Below are positions 54,653-64,000 of a DNA stretch of 64,000 nt, piece after piece. Within the stretch, counting starts at the first letter, position 1; each line of letters opens with the position of its first letter. The notes under the pieces were generated by a model that worked only from the letters and a program-made list of their open reading frames with translations, did no database searches and was not told the origin of the DNA. Source of the DNA: Glaciozyma antarctica PI12 (lineage: Eukaryota > Basidiomycota > Microbotryomycetes > Kriegeriales > Camptobasidiaceae); assembly GCA_002917775.1 (NCBI GenBank), contig KZ627147.1:166226-230225 (forward strand), in the 5' to 3' direction. A program made the position numbers and the translations under genes.

Positions 54653-54963
54653 CGTCGTTGACTTGGAGAAGCAAGAGAGCGCGAAAGCTGAGCGGAGTCG
54701 ATTTACTCTCGGAGTCGGAGTTCGTTTCTTGTCCCTCTTTCGAGCTCGTTCGACTCCAGGGAGCGTTTCAGTCTATCTACAAGGATTGGTACGGCGCTGG
54801 GCTGCGCTCCTTTAAACGCGTTCAAACGAGTCTGAGTCGACAGCGCAGTGAGGTATTCGATTTAATTAACGCGCAAGTGCAGGTACTTGGGCACTAACAA
54901 ATAAATCGGACAAAGCTCTGCTTCTCCGTGGCCCAAGTCGAGGTTGAGCTCCTCAAGTCAATC
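54653..54963. promoter_or_regulatory. Bidirectional promoter of GCN20 and TIF34
   Basis: 311 bp between two head-to-head translation genes. The middle has A/T-rich bases (TTTAATTAACG near 54860, AACAAATAAATC near 54896). No TATA box placement is obvious and no other gene is seen. Confidence 0.55.
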
Positions 54964-56586
54964 ATGGCAAGTCAAGCAGGACAGAGACTACCACCAGAGC
55001 AACAACTAACTCCCCCCCTTACGATCCCACAGCGTCCCATCCTCCTCTCCGGCCACGAGCGATCCCTCACTCGCAAGTCTTTCACTTCTCCATCCGCACC
55101 TCTCCAACACCCGAGCTAACCACGCCGTCGCGCCCTTCGCAGAGATCAAGTACAACCAAGAAGGCGACCTCCTCTTCTCCGCGTCCAAGGATCACGTTAT
55201 CAACGTCTGGCACTCGCACAACGGAGAACGACTCGGCACCTACGATGGTCACAACGGAACCGTCTGGAGTATCGACGTGGACTGTGAGTCTGGCGTTTCC
55301 ACATTATCAACAGGCCAAGGAGTGGGGGTGGAGTGAAAGGGGGAGGACGCACTGGGAGGGAAGCAGGAACAGGAACTGACGAGACCCGCGTGTGCAGCTA
55401 CCTCGACCTACCTCGTCTCTGGCTCAGCAGACAACATGATGAAGCTCTGGCTCGTCCGAACAGGCGAGTGCCTCAAGACCTGGGAGTTTACCACGGCCGT
55501 GAAGCGCGTCGCATGGAGTGAGGACGACTCCAAGGTGCGTTTATTCCCTTTCTCCCTTCCTCAGAAAAGAGGGCGGGAAGCTGATCTGGATACGCGAGCG
55601 CAGGTGCTGGCGGTGACGGAGCAGAGGATGGGATACCAGGGCGCTGTTCGCGTCTTTGAGATCAACCGGGAAGGAGGCGAGCGTGCGTCTTCAGCACTGG
55701 GAGGAGGGGAGGGAGCTAACGGCGTGAATACAGACGCCACGGAGCCCCTCTTCACCATCACCCCTGGAGGATCAGCGAATGGAAAGGCGACTGTCGCGGC
55801 GTGGACAGCATTGGACCAGTTCATCGTCACCGGGCACGAGAACGGCAAGCTCAACCTCTGGGATATGGTGCGTTCAGCAGCTTGTGGGGATGCAGGGATG
55901 GGAGCTGATGCGCGTACGTCGGATAGGACGGAGAGCTTTTCTACGAGAAGGAGGACAAGGCACACCTCGAGCCCATCACCGACCTCCAGATGTCTCCCGA
56001 CGGAACCTACTTTGTCACCTCCTCAAAGGACAAGAGCGCCAAGGTTCGTGCCTCCTTCCTCTCATCTACTTTCGCTAAACCTTGGAGGACAGATCTGGTC
56101 CGTCGGCCCCGACATCAGCTCGTCAGGCGAGGAGGACTACCTAACCCTCATCAAGACGTTCGCTGGCGAAACCGCTCTCAACTCGGCCGCTCTCATCCCC
56201 GGAAAGCCCTACGTTCTCGTCGGAGGAGGACAGGAGGCGATGGCGGTTACTACGACGAGCGCACGGCAGGGAGGGTTCGAGATTCGCTTCTGGCACCGCG
56301 TTTTCGAGGAGGAGGTCGCGAGGGTTAAGGGTGGTTTCGGGCCTTGTAACACGTTAGTCCCGCTCTCTCGCTCTTTTGGTGGGATGAAGCTGATGAAGAG
56401 GGTAGGATCGCGGCGCACCCGCAATCGAAGGGGTACGCGATCGGAGGAGAGGATGGATACGTGAGGGTGCACCAGTACGTTCTTCCCGCTCCCCGTTCGC
56501 ATGAGGAGGAAGCTGAATAGGGACACAGTTTCGACGACGACTTCTTCACCATGAAGCCGTATGGGAACTTGGAGCCGGAGGATTAG
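54964..56586 (+). CDS. TIF34: Translation initiation factor eIF3 subunit i
   Basis: Seven-blade WD40 subunit of eIF3. Exon 1 encodes only the Met. ATG at 54964-54966 is followed at once by a GC-AG intron, then [13 protein letters not shown], and after a second GC-AG intron [22 protein letters not shown] blocks: [92 protein letters not shown] and [19 protein letters not shown]. It ends [13 protein letters not shown]. The conserved MRPILL start and TQIKYN junction fix both unusual introns. About 340 residues, the normal length. Confidence 0.94.
54967..55032 (+). other. GC-AG intron directly after the TIF34 start codon
   Basis: ATG|GCAAGT ... ACTAAC ... CCCACAG|CGTCCCATC, 66 nt. Splicing gives [12 protein letters not shown], the conserved eIF3i start. 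If unspliced, the ATG opens MASQAG..., which does not match the family. Confidence 0.88.
55073..55142 (+). other. Second consecutive GC-AG intron in TIF34
   Basis: CTCACTC|GCAAGT ... GAGCTAAC ... CTTCGCAG|AGATCAAG, 70 nt. It restores [15 protein letters not shown], as in other eIF3i. The nearby GT (AA|GTCTTT) gives the wrong frame. Confidence 0.87.
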
Positions 56587-57082
56587 AGTTAGAGTATAGG
56601 TGTAGTGCAGCCAAAACTCTCGGAATGCAGCGAGAGCTTGTTAGCCGACTTCCTGATGGGGATCTGGAGGGGTGGAGAGAGTGGCTTGGAGCTGTGCTGC
56701 TGAGGAGAGAGGCTGGTTCCCTCTGAGGAGATTGGAGGAGAGAGCGCGACGTAACAACCGCCGTCTCTTCTTCTTCCTCCTCTCCCTCCTCGTCTACAAG
56801 GTATGTCCGCGTACAACAGCAGGTGCAGAACCCGAATGGGCCCAGGTTGCGCTCCACTACTCGCGTCGCCGTGGAGCTGCAGTCGCGCGTTGGTGGATCT
56901 TCGGAGATGCTTCTTCGCGAGCTGGCCGTCGCACGTTAAGCGGACGGCGCGGCTGGAGTGAGAAGGTGGGACGGCGTGGACGGCGTCAAGCTGGCAGCAA
57001 ACGCTGCTCTCCAGGGAGACAGCAATCACACCTCGCGAGGAGCGCAGGACGGAGCTGACCTCTCGCTTTCGCCGACTCACAG
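56587..57082 (+). promoter_or_regulatory. Spacer between TIF34 and the TPR gene
   Basis: 496 bp on the same strand. A leader intron seems to end CTGACC...GACTCACAG exactly at 57082, so the next base is the A of the TPR gene's ATG. No other gene is supported. A long minus-strand frame here is Arg/Ser-rich shadow sequence. Confidence 0.5.
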
Positions 57083-58434
57083 ATGGACGCCACGACGCTC
57101 AAGAACCTCGGCAACACGGCTGTTCACGAGCAGAAATGGTAAGAAGCGCTGGAGCACTACATGCAAGGCCTCGCGCTCCATTCCAAAGACCGAAGCTGCT
57201 GCTGCTCTCCTCTCGAACCGCTCGTTGTGCTACGTCAAGTTGGGACAGTTCGACCTTGGTGCGTTTGCCTGGGGAGGTACAGAGATGGGAGATGCGGACT
57301 TTGATGGAGGGCAGCTCTCGTGGACGCTTCGGCGGCATGCAAGCTTCGACCTACCTGGAGCCGGAGTGCAGCTCGGATGGGAGAAGCCTACGCGCATCTC
57401 CAGAGCTTCGCTACCGCCTATTCCCACTGTACGCTACTTCTCCCCCTTCCTATGACGCGCAAACTAACCTCCGCCCGCCTGCAGACGTCCAAGCCGGTTG
57501 TCTTGCGGAGGACGCCCCTACTCGCGCTCGCTACGCCCAAGCTGCAACGCTCATGAAGACGCGCGCTGCTGCCATCGAGAGCAAAGGACCTGATTCGCCT
57601 TATATGAAGGTTGCGCGGCGAGAGGATAACTGGATCACGAGGCTTGCGGCGCTGAGAAGGACGGGGTTCGTCGTCGAGCGCGGATCGGCGGTGGAGCTTT
57701 CGGTGTGGTCGTATGAGAAGTGCGAGAGGGGGATGAAGTTGATTGATGATAACCTCACGTTCATCGGGGACCAGATGGCTAGCAATTACCGCACCTCTGC
57801 GTTCGAGGATTTGTGCGGTACGTCTCTTGGTTCTCCTCTCTCTAGCTGCCGACATTCGCTGATGATCAGGGCGCAGATTCGATCATGATGGAACGCAACA
57901 CCGGCTTTCACATTCCTTACGGAAAGGACCACGCTCGCCCTCTCACGTTCAAGATCCCTCAGCAATACGCGTTCGAGCTCACGCAGTGGAAGACGATCGA
58001 GTTCCTCAAGCCCGTCTGGACGAGCAAGACGATCATCGCCAAGTTCGACAAGCAGAGGCGCGAGGACAGTCAATCCGAGTGCGTTCAAGTCCCCTCCGCA
58101 CGCTCGGGGACCCATCGAGCCGATCTGTGAGCATTCTCTCCTCTCCTACTCTCAACCCTTCGCTAATCTATTCGACGCAGACTCGCGCCAGGATCTCAGC
58201 CAGCTCGAGAGCTTCGTCTTCTCGCGACTCCAGTGCGACGGACTTCGGAACTGGCTCGAGACGCCCGCGGGGAGTGCGCCGGACGCGCTCGAGTTCGTCG
58301 TGAAGCCAGTACCGGAGGTGGACATTCGGACGTGTCCTGCGGGGACGAACTACTCGGCTATCATCAGCCAGAGCTTCTGGATGTCTTTGCCTGGACAGGT
58401 TGGGCTCGTTGATATGAAGGGAGATATGAAGTAG
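57083..58434 (+). CDS. TPR-domain protein with an interrupted first exon
   Basis: It starts MDATTLKNLGNTAVHEQKW, the first helix of a TPR array. The same frame continues EALEHYMQGLALHSKD, but only after an in-frame TAA at 57140-57142. The array then resumes one base out of frame as TEAAAALLSNRSLCYVKLGQ. Downstream exons are intact: ALVDASAACKLRPTW, MGEAYAHLQSFATAYSHY, and a long unrecognised C-terminal domain (FVVERGSAVELSVWSYEKCE, TGFHIPYGKDHARPLTFKIP, LEFVVKPVPEVDIRTCPAGT) ending GLVDMKGDMK. A stop plus a one-base shift within about 55 bp suggests sequence error or recent decay. No intron with normal size explains it. Confidence 0.65.
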
Positions 58435-60788
58435 TTTCTGCAAGCTTTCGCTGTGCAAAGAACGAGCTCGTCTCTCTCTCTCCAGTGACTCGAGGAACGC
58501 AGGCCTTAAGATACCAACGCAAGCTACGCCGCCGCCCCGATCCACATGTCACTAAACCTCCCCACCCCGTGTCCTCAGTCCCATCCTCATGCAACAGCCT
58601 CACAAACTGCCACCCATCCTCTGACCCCTCCTTCAGCTTCGTACTCAGCACGACTCTGCACTCGACGAGCGTCTTGGCCCTCAGCTTCCTCCTCCTCCAC
58701 CAGTGCGAGAGGAACCACGCTCCCGCTTTCGATTCGGCTTCTCGGATCGCGAGAGCGGCGGGAGAGGAGAGGTAGGTTGAGGGGAAGGAGAGGTCCGGGA
58801 GTTGGGAGTAGTGGGATGTGGTGTGGCAGGTTGGGAATGGAGGTCTGCCGGAGGAGTCGGGGAGGGGAGAGCGCTGCGAAGGGCGTTAGTGGGAGTTGGG
58901 AAGGGCGGGGGAGAGGACGGACCCAGTGGTAGCCGTTGCTCGAAACTTGGAGGAGGAGACCGGGGAGGATAGACTCGATCTTCTCAAGGACGAAATTGAG
59001 AGTAAGGCGGGGGATCCATTGAGCGTCGATGGGAGCGAGTAAGGCCATGGCGACGTAGTCGCCAGCTTGAATTACTGCGAAGGAGGACAGTTAGCTCGCA
59101 TCGAATCCTTAGAACGGAAGAACGCACCATCAGTACTCCTAAACGCCGTCTTGAGATCCCCATCCACCGCAGCGCTATACGGCCATCGAATCGCCCAAGT
59201 CTCCTCCTCCGCAAACAGTTCCCCACCCTCCATCCACCCCCTCGCATACCACCCCCTATGGTTCTCCCATTCCTCCAGCGTCACCTTCTCGGGACCAGGG
59301 TACGGCACTGCGTCCGGAGGGGGGTGGAGCGCGATGTTGGTGAGGAAGAGGCAGGTGTCGTCGGCGCAGGGAGAGCGGGCGTGGTGCGCGTAGGGATGGG
59401 GAGGGAGGGGAGGAGCGCGAGGATTGCGATAGGAGGTGATGTTGACGAGACGAGGGGTTTGCACGAGGGACTTGATCTCGTCGGAGGGGGCGGGGAGGAA
59501 GTCGGTGACGTGGAACAGGCCTTGTTGCTGCCGAGTTCCAGGGTCAGCAACGCATCAAGATTTGGGAGAAAGAGGAACTCACGATAAACTCCTTGTTCCG
59601 AGCGATCCCAGCCCCGTCGCTGTGGCCGTACGGCTGGGGGAGCGGCGACAAGCGGCTCGTGAGGACGTACGGCGGCTCGTTCTGGAACAGGCTGAACGAG
59701 TTGTCGGCATGTGCGAGCTCGTCCTGTCCATAGCCCGCCACCGATGCCGTAGCGAGGAAACGTTGGACATGGACCCGCGCGACGAAGGCGCCAGTGCCGA
59801 CCCAGGCGAAGCACGTGTGGAGGTTATTTTCTGCGAAGGACGTTATCAGCTTAGTGGACGCAGAGTACGAGCATCAGAACGCACGGAAGAAGCACCATTC
59901 CGAGCTGAAAAGGGTCGAGACTTCCGGGTTGGTGTGCACGACGATTGGGCCTTCGGGGTCGTCGACGGTACTGGGAGTAGAGGGCGCGAAGGGGTTGGAC
60001 GAGCCAGTCGTCGTCCTGGAAGAAGCAACTGGGTGTCGAGGCCGAAGCGCATGCGAGATAGCGTGCGACGAAGAGCATGTTGTTGGGAGACTGGAATGCG
60101 ACGTCAGCTTCGCAAGATCATTTCTGAGAACCGTAAACCTGCGTTGTAGATGCGAAGCTTTGAAGGAGGACATTTGGCGTCCTTGAACATCTGCGAGGAG
60201 ATGAATTAGCTTGAAAAGGGCTGATGCGAAGGGACAACGCACCTCGCGAGTGAGCTGGATCTCGGGGTTGTTGTTCCAGATAAAGACGTTATTGAAGAAG
60301 GAATACTGGCAGAGCGACGCCACGATAACGACAACGTTCTCCGTCCGCTTCCAATGTAGAACCACCGCCGTAACGTCCCCTTCCTCCTCATCCAAGAACC
60401 GCTCGTTCGTCCCCAGCTCGCTCCTCCAATACCGACCCTGCCCCGCCGCCGCCGATGCCACCAACTGCTTCGGCGCAAGGTCCGCCAGCACCTGAAATGG
60501 ATCTCTCCTCCAAATCTTGACTTCACGCGTGCGATCCGTCGTGGAGAGCACGACGACCTCGCGCAATCCCAACAGCAGAAGCAGCAGGACGACCCCGTAG
60601 GCAACCCTGCTAACCCTCAACGCCCTCCCATGCCTATCCATCGCTGCGTCCCCCGAACCCGCTCCCGTCATATCCTCATCCCCATGGACATGCTCCGTCT
60701 CCTCAACGACCCAAAGCGCCTCCAACGACCGCGTCGCGAATTCGACCGCGCGCCCCGCTGCCCTAGCCACCGCGTTCCGCGCGCCCAT
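58364..60788 (-). CDS. Putative type II membrane glycosyltransferase
   Basis: It starts MGARNAVARAAGRAVEFATR. One membrane helix (VAYGVVLLLLLLGLREVVVL) follows a short cytosolic tail, a type II Golgi topology. The catalytic part has VTAVVLHWKRTENVVVIVAS, NNVFIWNNNPEIQLTRE and the metal-binding CFFQDDDWLVQPL, then NLHTCFAWVGTGAFVARVHV. A C-terminal part (AVDGDLKTAFRSTDVIQAGD and later blocks) may be a carbohydrate-binding beta domain. Near 59970 the frame moves from LVQPLRALYSQ to TVDDPEGPIVVHTNPEVSTL with no intron signals, which suggests a single-base indel. The 3' end is also unsure. The stop used here overlaps the last exon of the TPR gene by about 70 bp, so a final splice may end it earlier. 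Confidence 0.7.
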
Positions 60789-61251
60789 TCCCGTCCCTCT
60801 TCTTCTTCCTAGCCATCCGCGCGAAACGGCCGCGCGCTCGAGAGCTTGGAGACGCGTGGCGAGGAGAGCTTGCCAGCGGGAGGGAGGGGGGTCATCGCGC
60901 GAGGGTAGGTCGGCTGGAGGGGGAAATTGGGATAGGGAGGGGATGTGTGTGCGGATGTAGGGGTTTGGTGGGGGGAAGGAAGTGGAGGAGGGGAGTCGGG
61001 GGGTGGCTAGGTGGATGGTGGTTAGCTCAGGAGAGGCGAGGAGTGTTGGGTGGTGAGATGCTTACCGTCTTGGGCTCTGTAAGGCGATTTTGGCATCTCC
61101 TGCCCGAGGATCCTGGCTCGGCAGGCTCAAGGGAGAGTAAGCAGTTGAGAGAGGCTCAGAGTGAGGATCAGAGCTAGGTCGCCTCGGATTCTTTGGCGTA
61201 GCCTGCTTCCTCTCTCACCCCACTCACCCTAATCTACCACTTCTAATCACA
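60789..61251. promoter_or_regulatory. Divergent region between the glycosyltransferase and TMA7
   Basis: 463 bp. G-rich near 60870-61020, then a pyrimidine-rich leader before TMA7 (CTCTCTCACCCCACTCACCC), as expected for a translation-related gene. No coding feature is seen. Confidence 0.5.
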
Positions 61252-61829
61252 ATGGGAGGACGCCAAGGTGAGTACTCGTACCTCGGGCCTGCTCCCGCAC
61301 CCCAGCTAACCCTCGCTTCTCCAGGTGGAAAACTCAAGGTTCGCTCTCGCTTCCTCGGAGACGTCCTCCCTCTCCATTCTCGCTTGCTGACTCTCTTCCG
61401 CGCTCGTCTGAAGCCTCTCAAGACCGCCAAGAAGGCCGACAAGGGAGAGGAGGACCCCGATGATGCTGTGAGCCTGTTCCTGGTGCTCTTCCCTCGCTCT
61501 TCACTGACGCGAATGCGTGTGCTCTCCAGGACTTCAAGGCTAAGCAGAAGGTGCGCTGGGGGTGTCCTGTGTGTCTTATGTGATCTGAGCTAACCAGTGT
61601 CTTTCTGATCGTGCCAGGCCGACGCCATCAAGCTCAAGGTTCGTTCCTCCTTGACCTGTCTGCAAAAGAGCAGCTGCTGATCCACCTCGCGTCCTTGCAG
61701 GAGGCACAGCTCCGTGCACAGAAGGGTGGACCTCTCGGAGGTGCCGGAGGAATCAAGAGTGCGTTTCGCCGTGTCTCGTTCGCGTCTCCAAGCTGACCCC
61801 TCGTGCTCGCAGAGTCTGGCAAGAAGTGA
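61252..61829 (+). CDS. TMA7: Translation machinery-associated protein 7
   Basis: Small basic ribosome-associated protein. Spliced sequence: MGGRQGGKLKPLKTAKKADK, GEEDPDDADFKAKQKADAIK, LKEAQLRAQKGGPLGGAGGI, KKSGKK (66 residues). The GGK-KPLK start and GGIKKSGKK end are family hallmarks. The 201 coding bases are split into seven exons: 61252-61267, 61325-61338, 61414-61467, 61530-61550, 61618-61638, 61701-61758 and 61813-61829. Exons 1, 2, 4, 5 and 7 are 14-21 nt. All six introns have GT-AG ends, and the exon lengths add up to exactly 67 codons including TGA. Confidence 0.93.
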
Positions 61830-62421
61830 AGGGGTTGCGGTACTTTTGATATTGAAAGCGCTGATGGTGGACTACGCTGTGGTTGGGCTGCAGGCGTTGT
61901 AATGCGTTTGGAGACCTCGCTATCGTACTGTTGGAGCGAGCGAGCGAGAGGAGGAAGGACGCAAGAGAGGATCTCATTTTCGCTGTTTCTTCCCCGACGA
62001 CTTCGACTGGGAGACTGTTCAGTTCGTTCTGATCTCTCTAGTCAGTCCTTGAGCTTCCCCCTGCTCTTAATCCCTGCCCGAGGAACATCGTCAACATTTG
62101 GTACTTTTGACTAGGTGGGCTGCACTAAATAATAAATTTAATTGTTGGACTTGGTAGCGCCCATCGCTCGTGCTGCCTCCAACTCACTCGTGCGTCTGCA
62201 GCAAACTCAGTCGTACTTCTGCATCAAACTCATCCTACCCTCTCTCTCGGCCTCTACCCAGCCAACACCCTCCACCAACCGTCAAGCTCGGCGCCCCCTT
62301 CTCGTCCAAGTGGCAAGCAGTCACACCTTCCACCCCTTCGCCACGCCCACCACCTCAAGGCCAACAGGTCCAGTCGACAATGACCCACCCCGCCTAAACG
62401 CGCCCATCTACCAGATCATAT
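61830..62421 (+). promoter_or_regulatory. Spacer and 5' leader upstream of NOT1
   Basis: 592 bp. A/T-rich part near 62110-62150 (AAATAATAAATTTAATTG), then a long C-rich leader. A five-codon upstream ORF lies at 62380-62397. No other gene is visible. Confidence 0.5.
62380..62397 (+). promoter_or_regulatory. Upstream ORF in the NOT1 leader
   Basis: ATG ACC CAC CCC GCC TAA, five codons, ends 24 nt before the NOT1 ATG at 62422. The context CGACAATGA is favourable (A at -3). If transcribed, it would be translated first and could lower NOT1 initiation. Confidence 0.5.
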
Positions 62422-64000
62422 ATGAGCCACAACAACCCTCCTCCTCCGACCTCGTTCGCCAACGCGAGCAGAGGTCACCCTCACCCCGCCAACCTGGGTC
62501 CTTCAGTCGGTCCGCCACCGGGGCTTTGGGCGAACGGGGGAGGTCCACCGGGTGGAGGAGGAGGAGCTGGGCCGCCACCGATGAACGGCGCGGGTCCGTC
62601 GCCTGGTCCACCGTCAGGAGGGGGAGTCAACAGCAGCCTCTTGACCATCGTTAGGGTACGTCTTCCCGCCCCTGCCCCCCACTTTGCACTCAAGCTGACT
62701 CGAACCCACACGCAGGCTCAGCTCGTATTCCTCCTCTCAACGCTATCGGAAGACAACTGGATCAAGAACCGCGACGAGATTCGTTCGGTGAGCTCTCGTC
62801 TTCGCGTGATGACTTCTCCGCCTCCCTGCTAACCCTCGTCCCCCCTACCCCAGCTCGTCGACCTCCATGGCCCTGAACCTCAAGTCCACCTCATTCGACG
62901 ACTCATCCTCGCCTCCGCCCCTCTCCTCTCTCCCGCCTCATCCGCCTCTCCCCCGCCTTCAAACCCTTCCCAGCCCACTCCCCAGCCCACCCTCGTCCTC
63001 CGTCTCCTCGCCTCTGAAGTTCAGCGCATGGCGCGGGACCCAGTCTCGGCAGAACGATTCCGGGACGCGGTGACGCAGGGCTCAGATGGACCAGGCGGAA
63101 CGGACTCTGTCCTTCGAAGCTTCTCCCTCTCGACCCTCCTCGCCAACCCCGCCCTCGCCGACCTCTCCCCCCTCGAGCGCCTCGTCTTCTGCACCCCCTT
63201 CCTCGCCCTCCTCTTCAACGCGACCTCGTCCCAACCCGCCGCGACAGGCGCAAAGCGAGCACTGGGCCTCGAAGCTGCCACCCTCATCCGCCACGTCCTC
63301 CCCCCAGCCCTCGAGCAACTCGGTGCCCCAGCCTCCTCTCAAGCGGACCTGGCCGAGCTCTCACCCCTCCCCATCTCAAAACTCTTCTCCATCCTCCTGT
63401 CGGACCTCACCCTCGGCGAAAAGGACGGCGAAGGGGAGCAAGTCCTCACCGACGACGACCGCCGCGCGATCGTCCTCGCGGCCGTACGAGGTCGCCTTGG
63501 ACCCGAAGTCGGCTCTCAGGCGCTCACTCACGCGTTGGGCGACATGTCGTTCGCGCTGAGCTCCCCTCCCTCTCCCATCGCCCTCCTCTCCCGCCTCTCC
63601 CCCGTCCCCGCCCTCTGCACTCCCGACCTCGTCCGCGCCGTCCTCGCACGATTCGGCAACTTGGCATCTTCAGAGACGGAAGCGGGTGGAGGAGGCGCTG
63701 AGCTTCGCGTGTCGGCGATGCTGTTCGACCTGGTCGACCTCGCCCTCAAGGACGCAGAGTTGGCATCGGGAATCGACTTGGCGAGCTGGATTCGAGGAGT
63801 GCACGAGCTACAGCCCGCGCTTCGGTGGGGGGACGTCGTCCGGGCTTACGACAGCCCTCTCCGTTCCCTCCCCGACTCCTGGGGTCTCCGCCTCTTCGCG
63901 ACCTTCCTCTCCCTCTCTCCCTCTCCTCTCGACCCTCCCTCCTCTCAGCAATTCACCCTCGCCTCCGCCCCAGGCGGTTCCTCCGCCATCAGCGGCCTCT
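62422..64000 (+). CDS. NOT1: CCR4-NOT complex scaffold Not1 (5' part)
   Basis: Scaffold of the CCR4-NOT deadenylase. It starts MSHNNPPPPTSFANASRGHP and has a Gly/Pro-rich N-terminus. Two introns follow within the first 450 bp, then one long open exon to the window end. Not1 N-terminal HEAT blocks: QLVFLLSTLSEDNWIKNRDE, PQVHLIRRLILASAPLL, LSPLERLVFCTPFLALLFNA, AAVRGRLGPEVGSQALTHAL, LRVSAMLFDLVDLALKDAEL and GIDLASWIRGVHELQPALRW. Truncated by the window edge. The full protein should be about 2,000 residues, so only the first quarter is here. Confidence 0.88.

Noticed and set aside
1-64000. A secondary-metabolite, defence or mobile gene cluster
   Set aside because: Gene content is dispersed housekeeping. 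No polyketide/NRPS, transposase, integrase, capsid or toxin genes were recognised.

Overview
The window looks like nuclear chromosomal DNA of a high-GC basidiomycete yeast. The best guess is the red-yeast lineage (Rhodotorula/Rhodosporidium type, Pucciniomycotina). The reasons are dense gene packing, many 48-70 nt introns with CTAAC/CTGAC branch sites close to a CAG or TAG acceptor, strongly C/G-ending codons, and the protein families present (a large Ser/Pro-rich N-terminal extension on a PP4 subunit, a fungal-type Atg1, Ggc1, an RTA1-like protein). No transposon, virus-like element, CRISPR array or rRNA was seen.

Layout. 1-0.7 kb: a 175-bp tandem repeat and a tRNA-Asp(GTC) on the minus strand. 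0.8-8 kb: CUS1/SF3B2 (+), RCL1 (-), PEX4 (-), RPN8 (+). 8.2-14.1 kb: a very large PP4 regulatory subunit 1-like gene (-). 16-25.5 kb, all plus: PKA catalytic subunit, VMA13, ATG1, a MYND zinc-finger gene. 25.8-29.8 kb, minus: GGC1 and importin-alpha SRP1. 30.1-38.9 kb, plus: a BRCT-WGR-PARP gene, ATP18, an RTA1-like membrane protein, RPT5. 39.2-44.5 kb, minus: a small hypothetical gene and a protein with six or seven dsRBD-like modules. 45.8-48.4 kb: NUC1 (+) and COX5 (-). 49.4-54.7 kb, minus: a GAF-domain gene and GCN20. 55-58.4 kb, plus: TIF34 and a TPR gene. 58.4-60.8 kb: a type II membrane glycosyltransferase (-). 61.3-64 kb, plus: TMA7 and the 5' part of NOT1, which leaves the window.

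The genes are mostly conserved housekeeping genes: splicing, ribosome biogenesis, translation, proteasome, autophagy, mitochondria, nuclear import and mRNA decay. They do not form one pathway. Several start head to head over about 0.3 kb, for example PEX4/RPN8 and GCN20/TIF34.

The most unusual signal is in gene structure, not gene content. In four unrelated genes (RCL1, RPN8, SRP1, RPT5) the start codon is itself split by a short, well-formed intron (AT|G or A|TG). In TIF34 an intron follows the ATG immediately, and in the TPR gene and ATP18 an intron ends at or 2 nt before the ATG. Four introns must be read as GC-AG to keep conserved frames, two of them consecutive in TIF34. Other points of note are an Asn in place of the catalytic His of the PARP, a 201-nt TMA7 coding sequence cut into seven exons, roughly 400-nt introns in both proteasome genes, and single-base frame breaks in three or four genes that may be sequence errors or decay.
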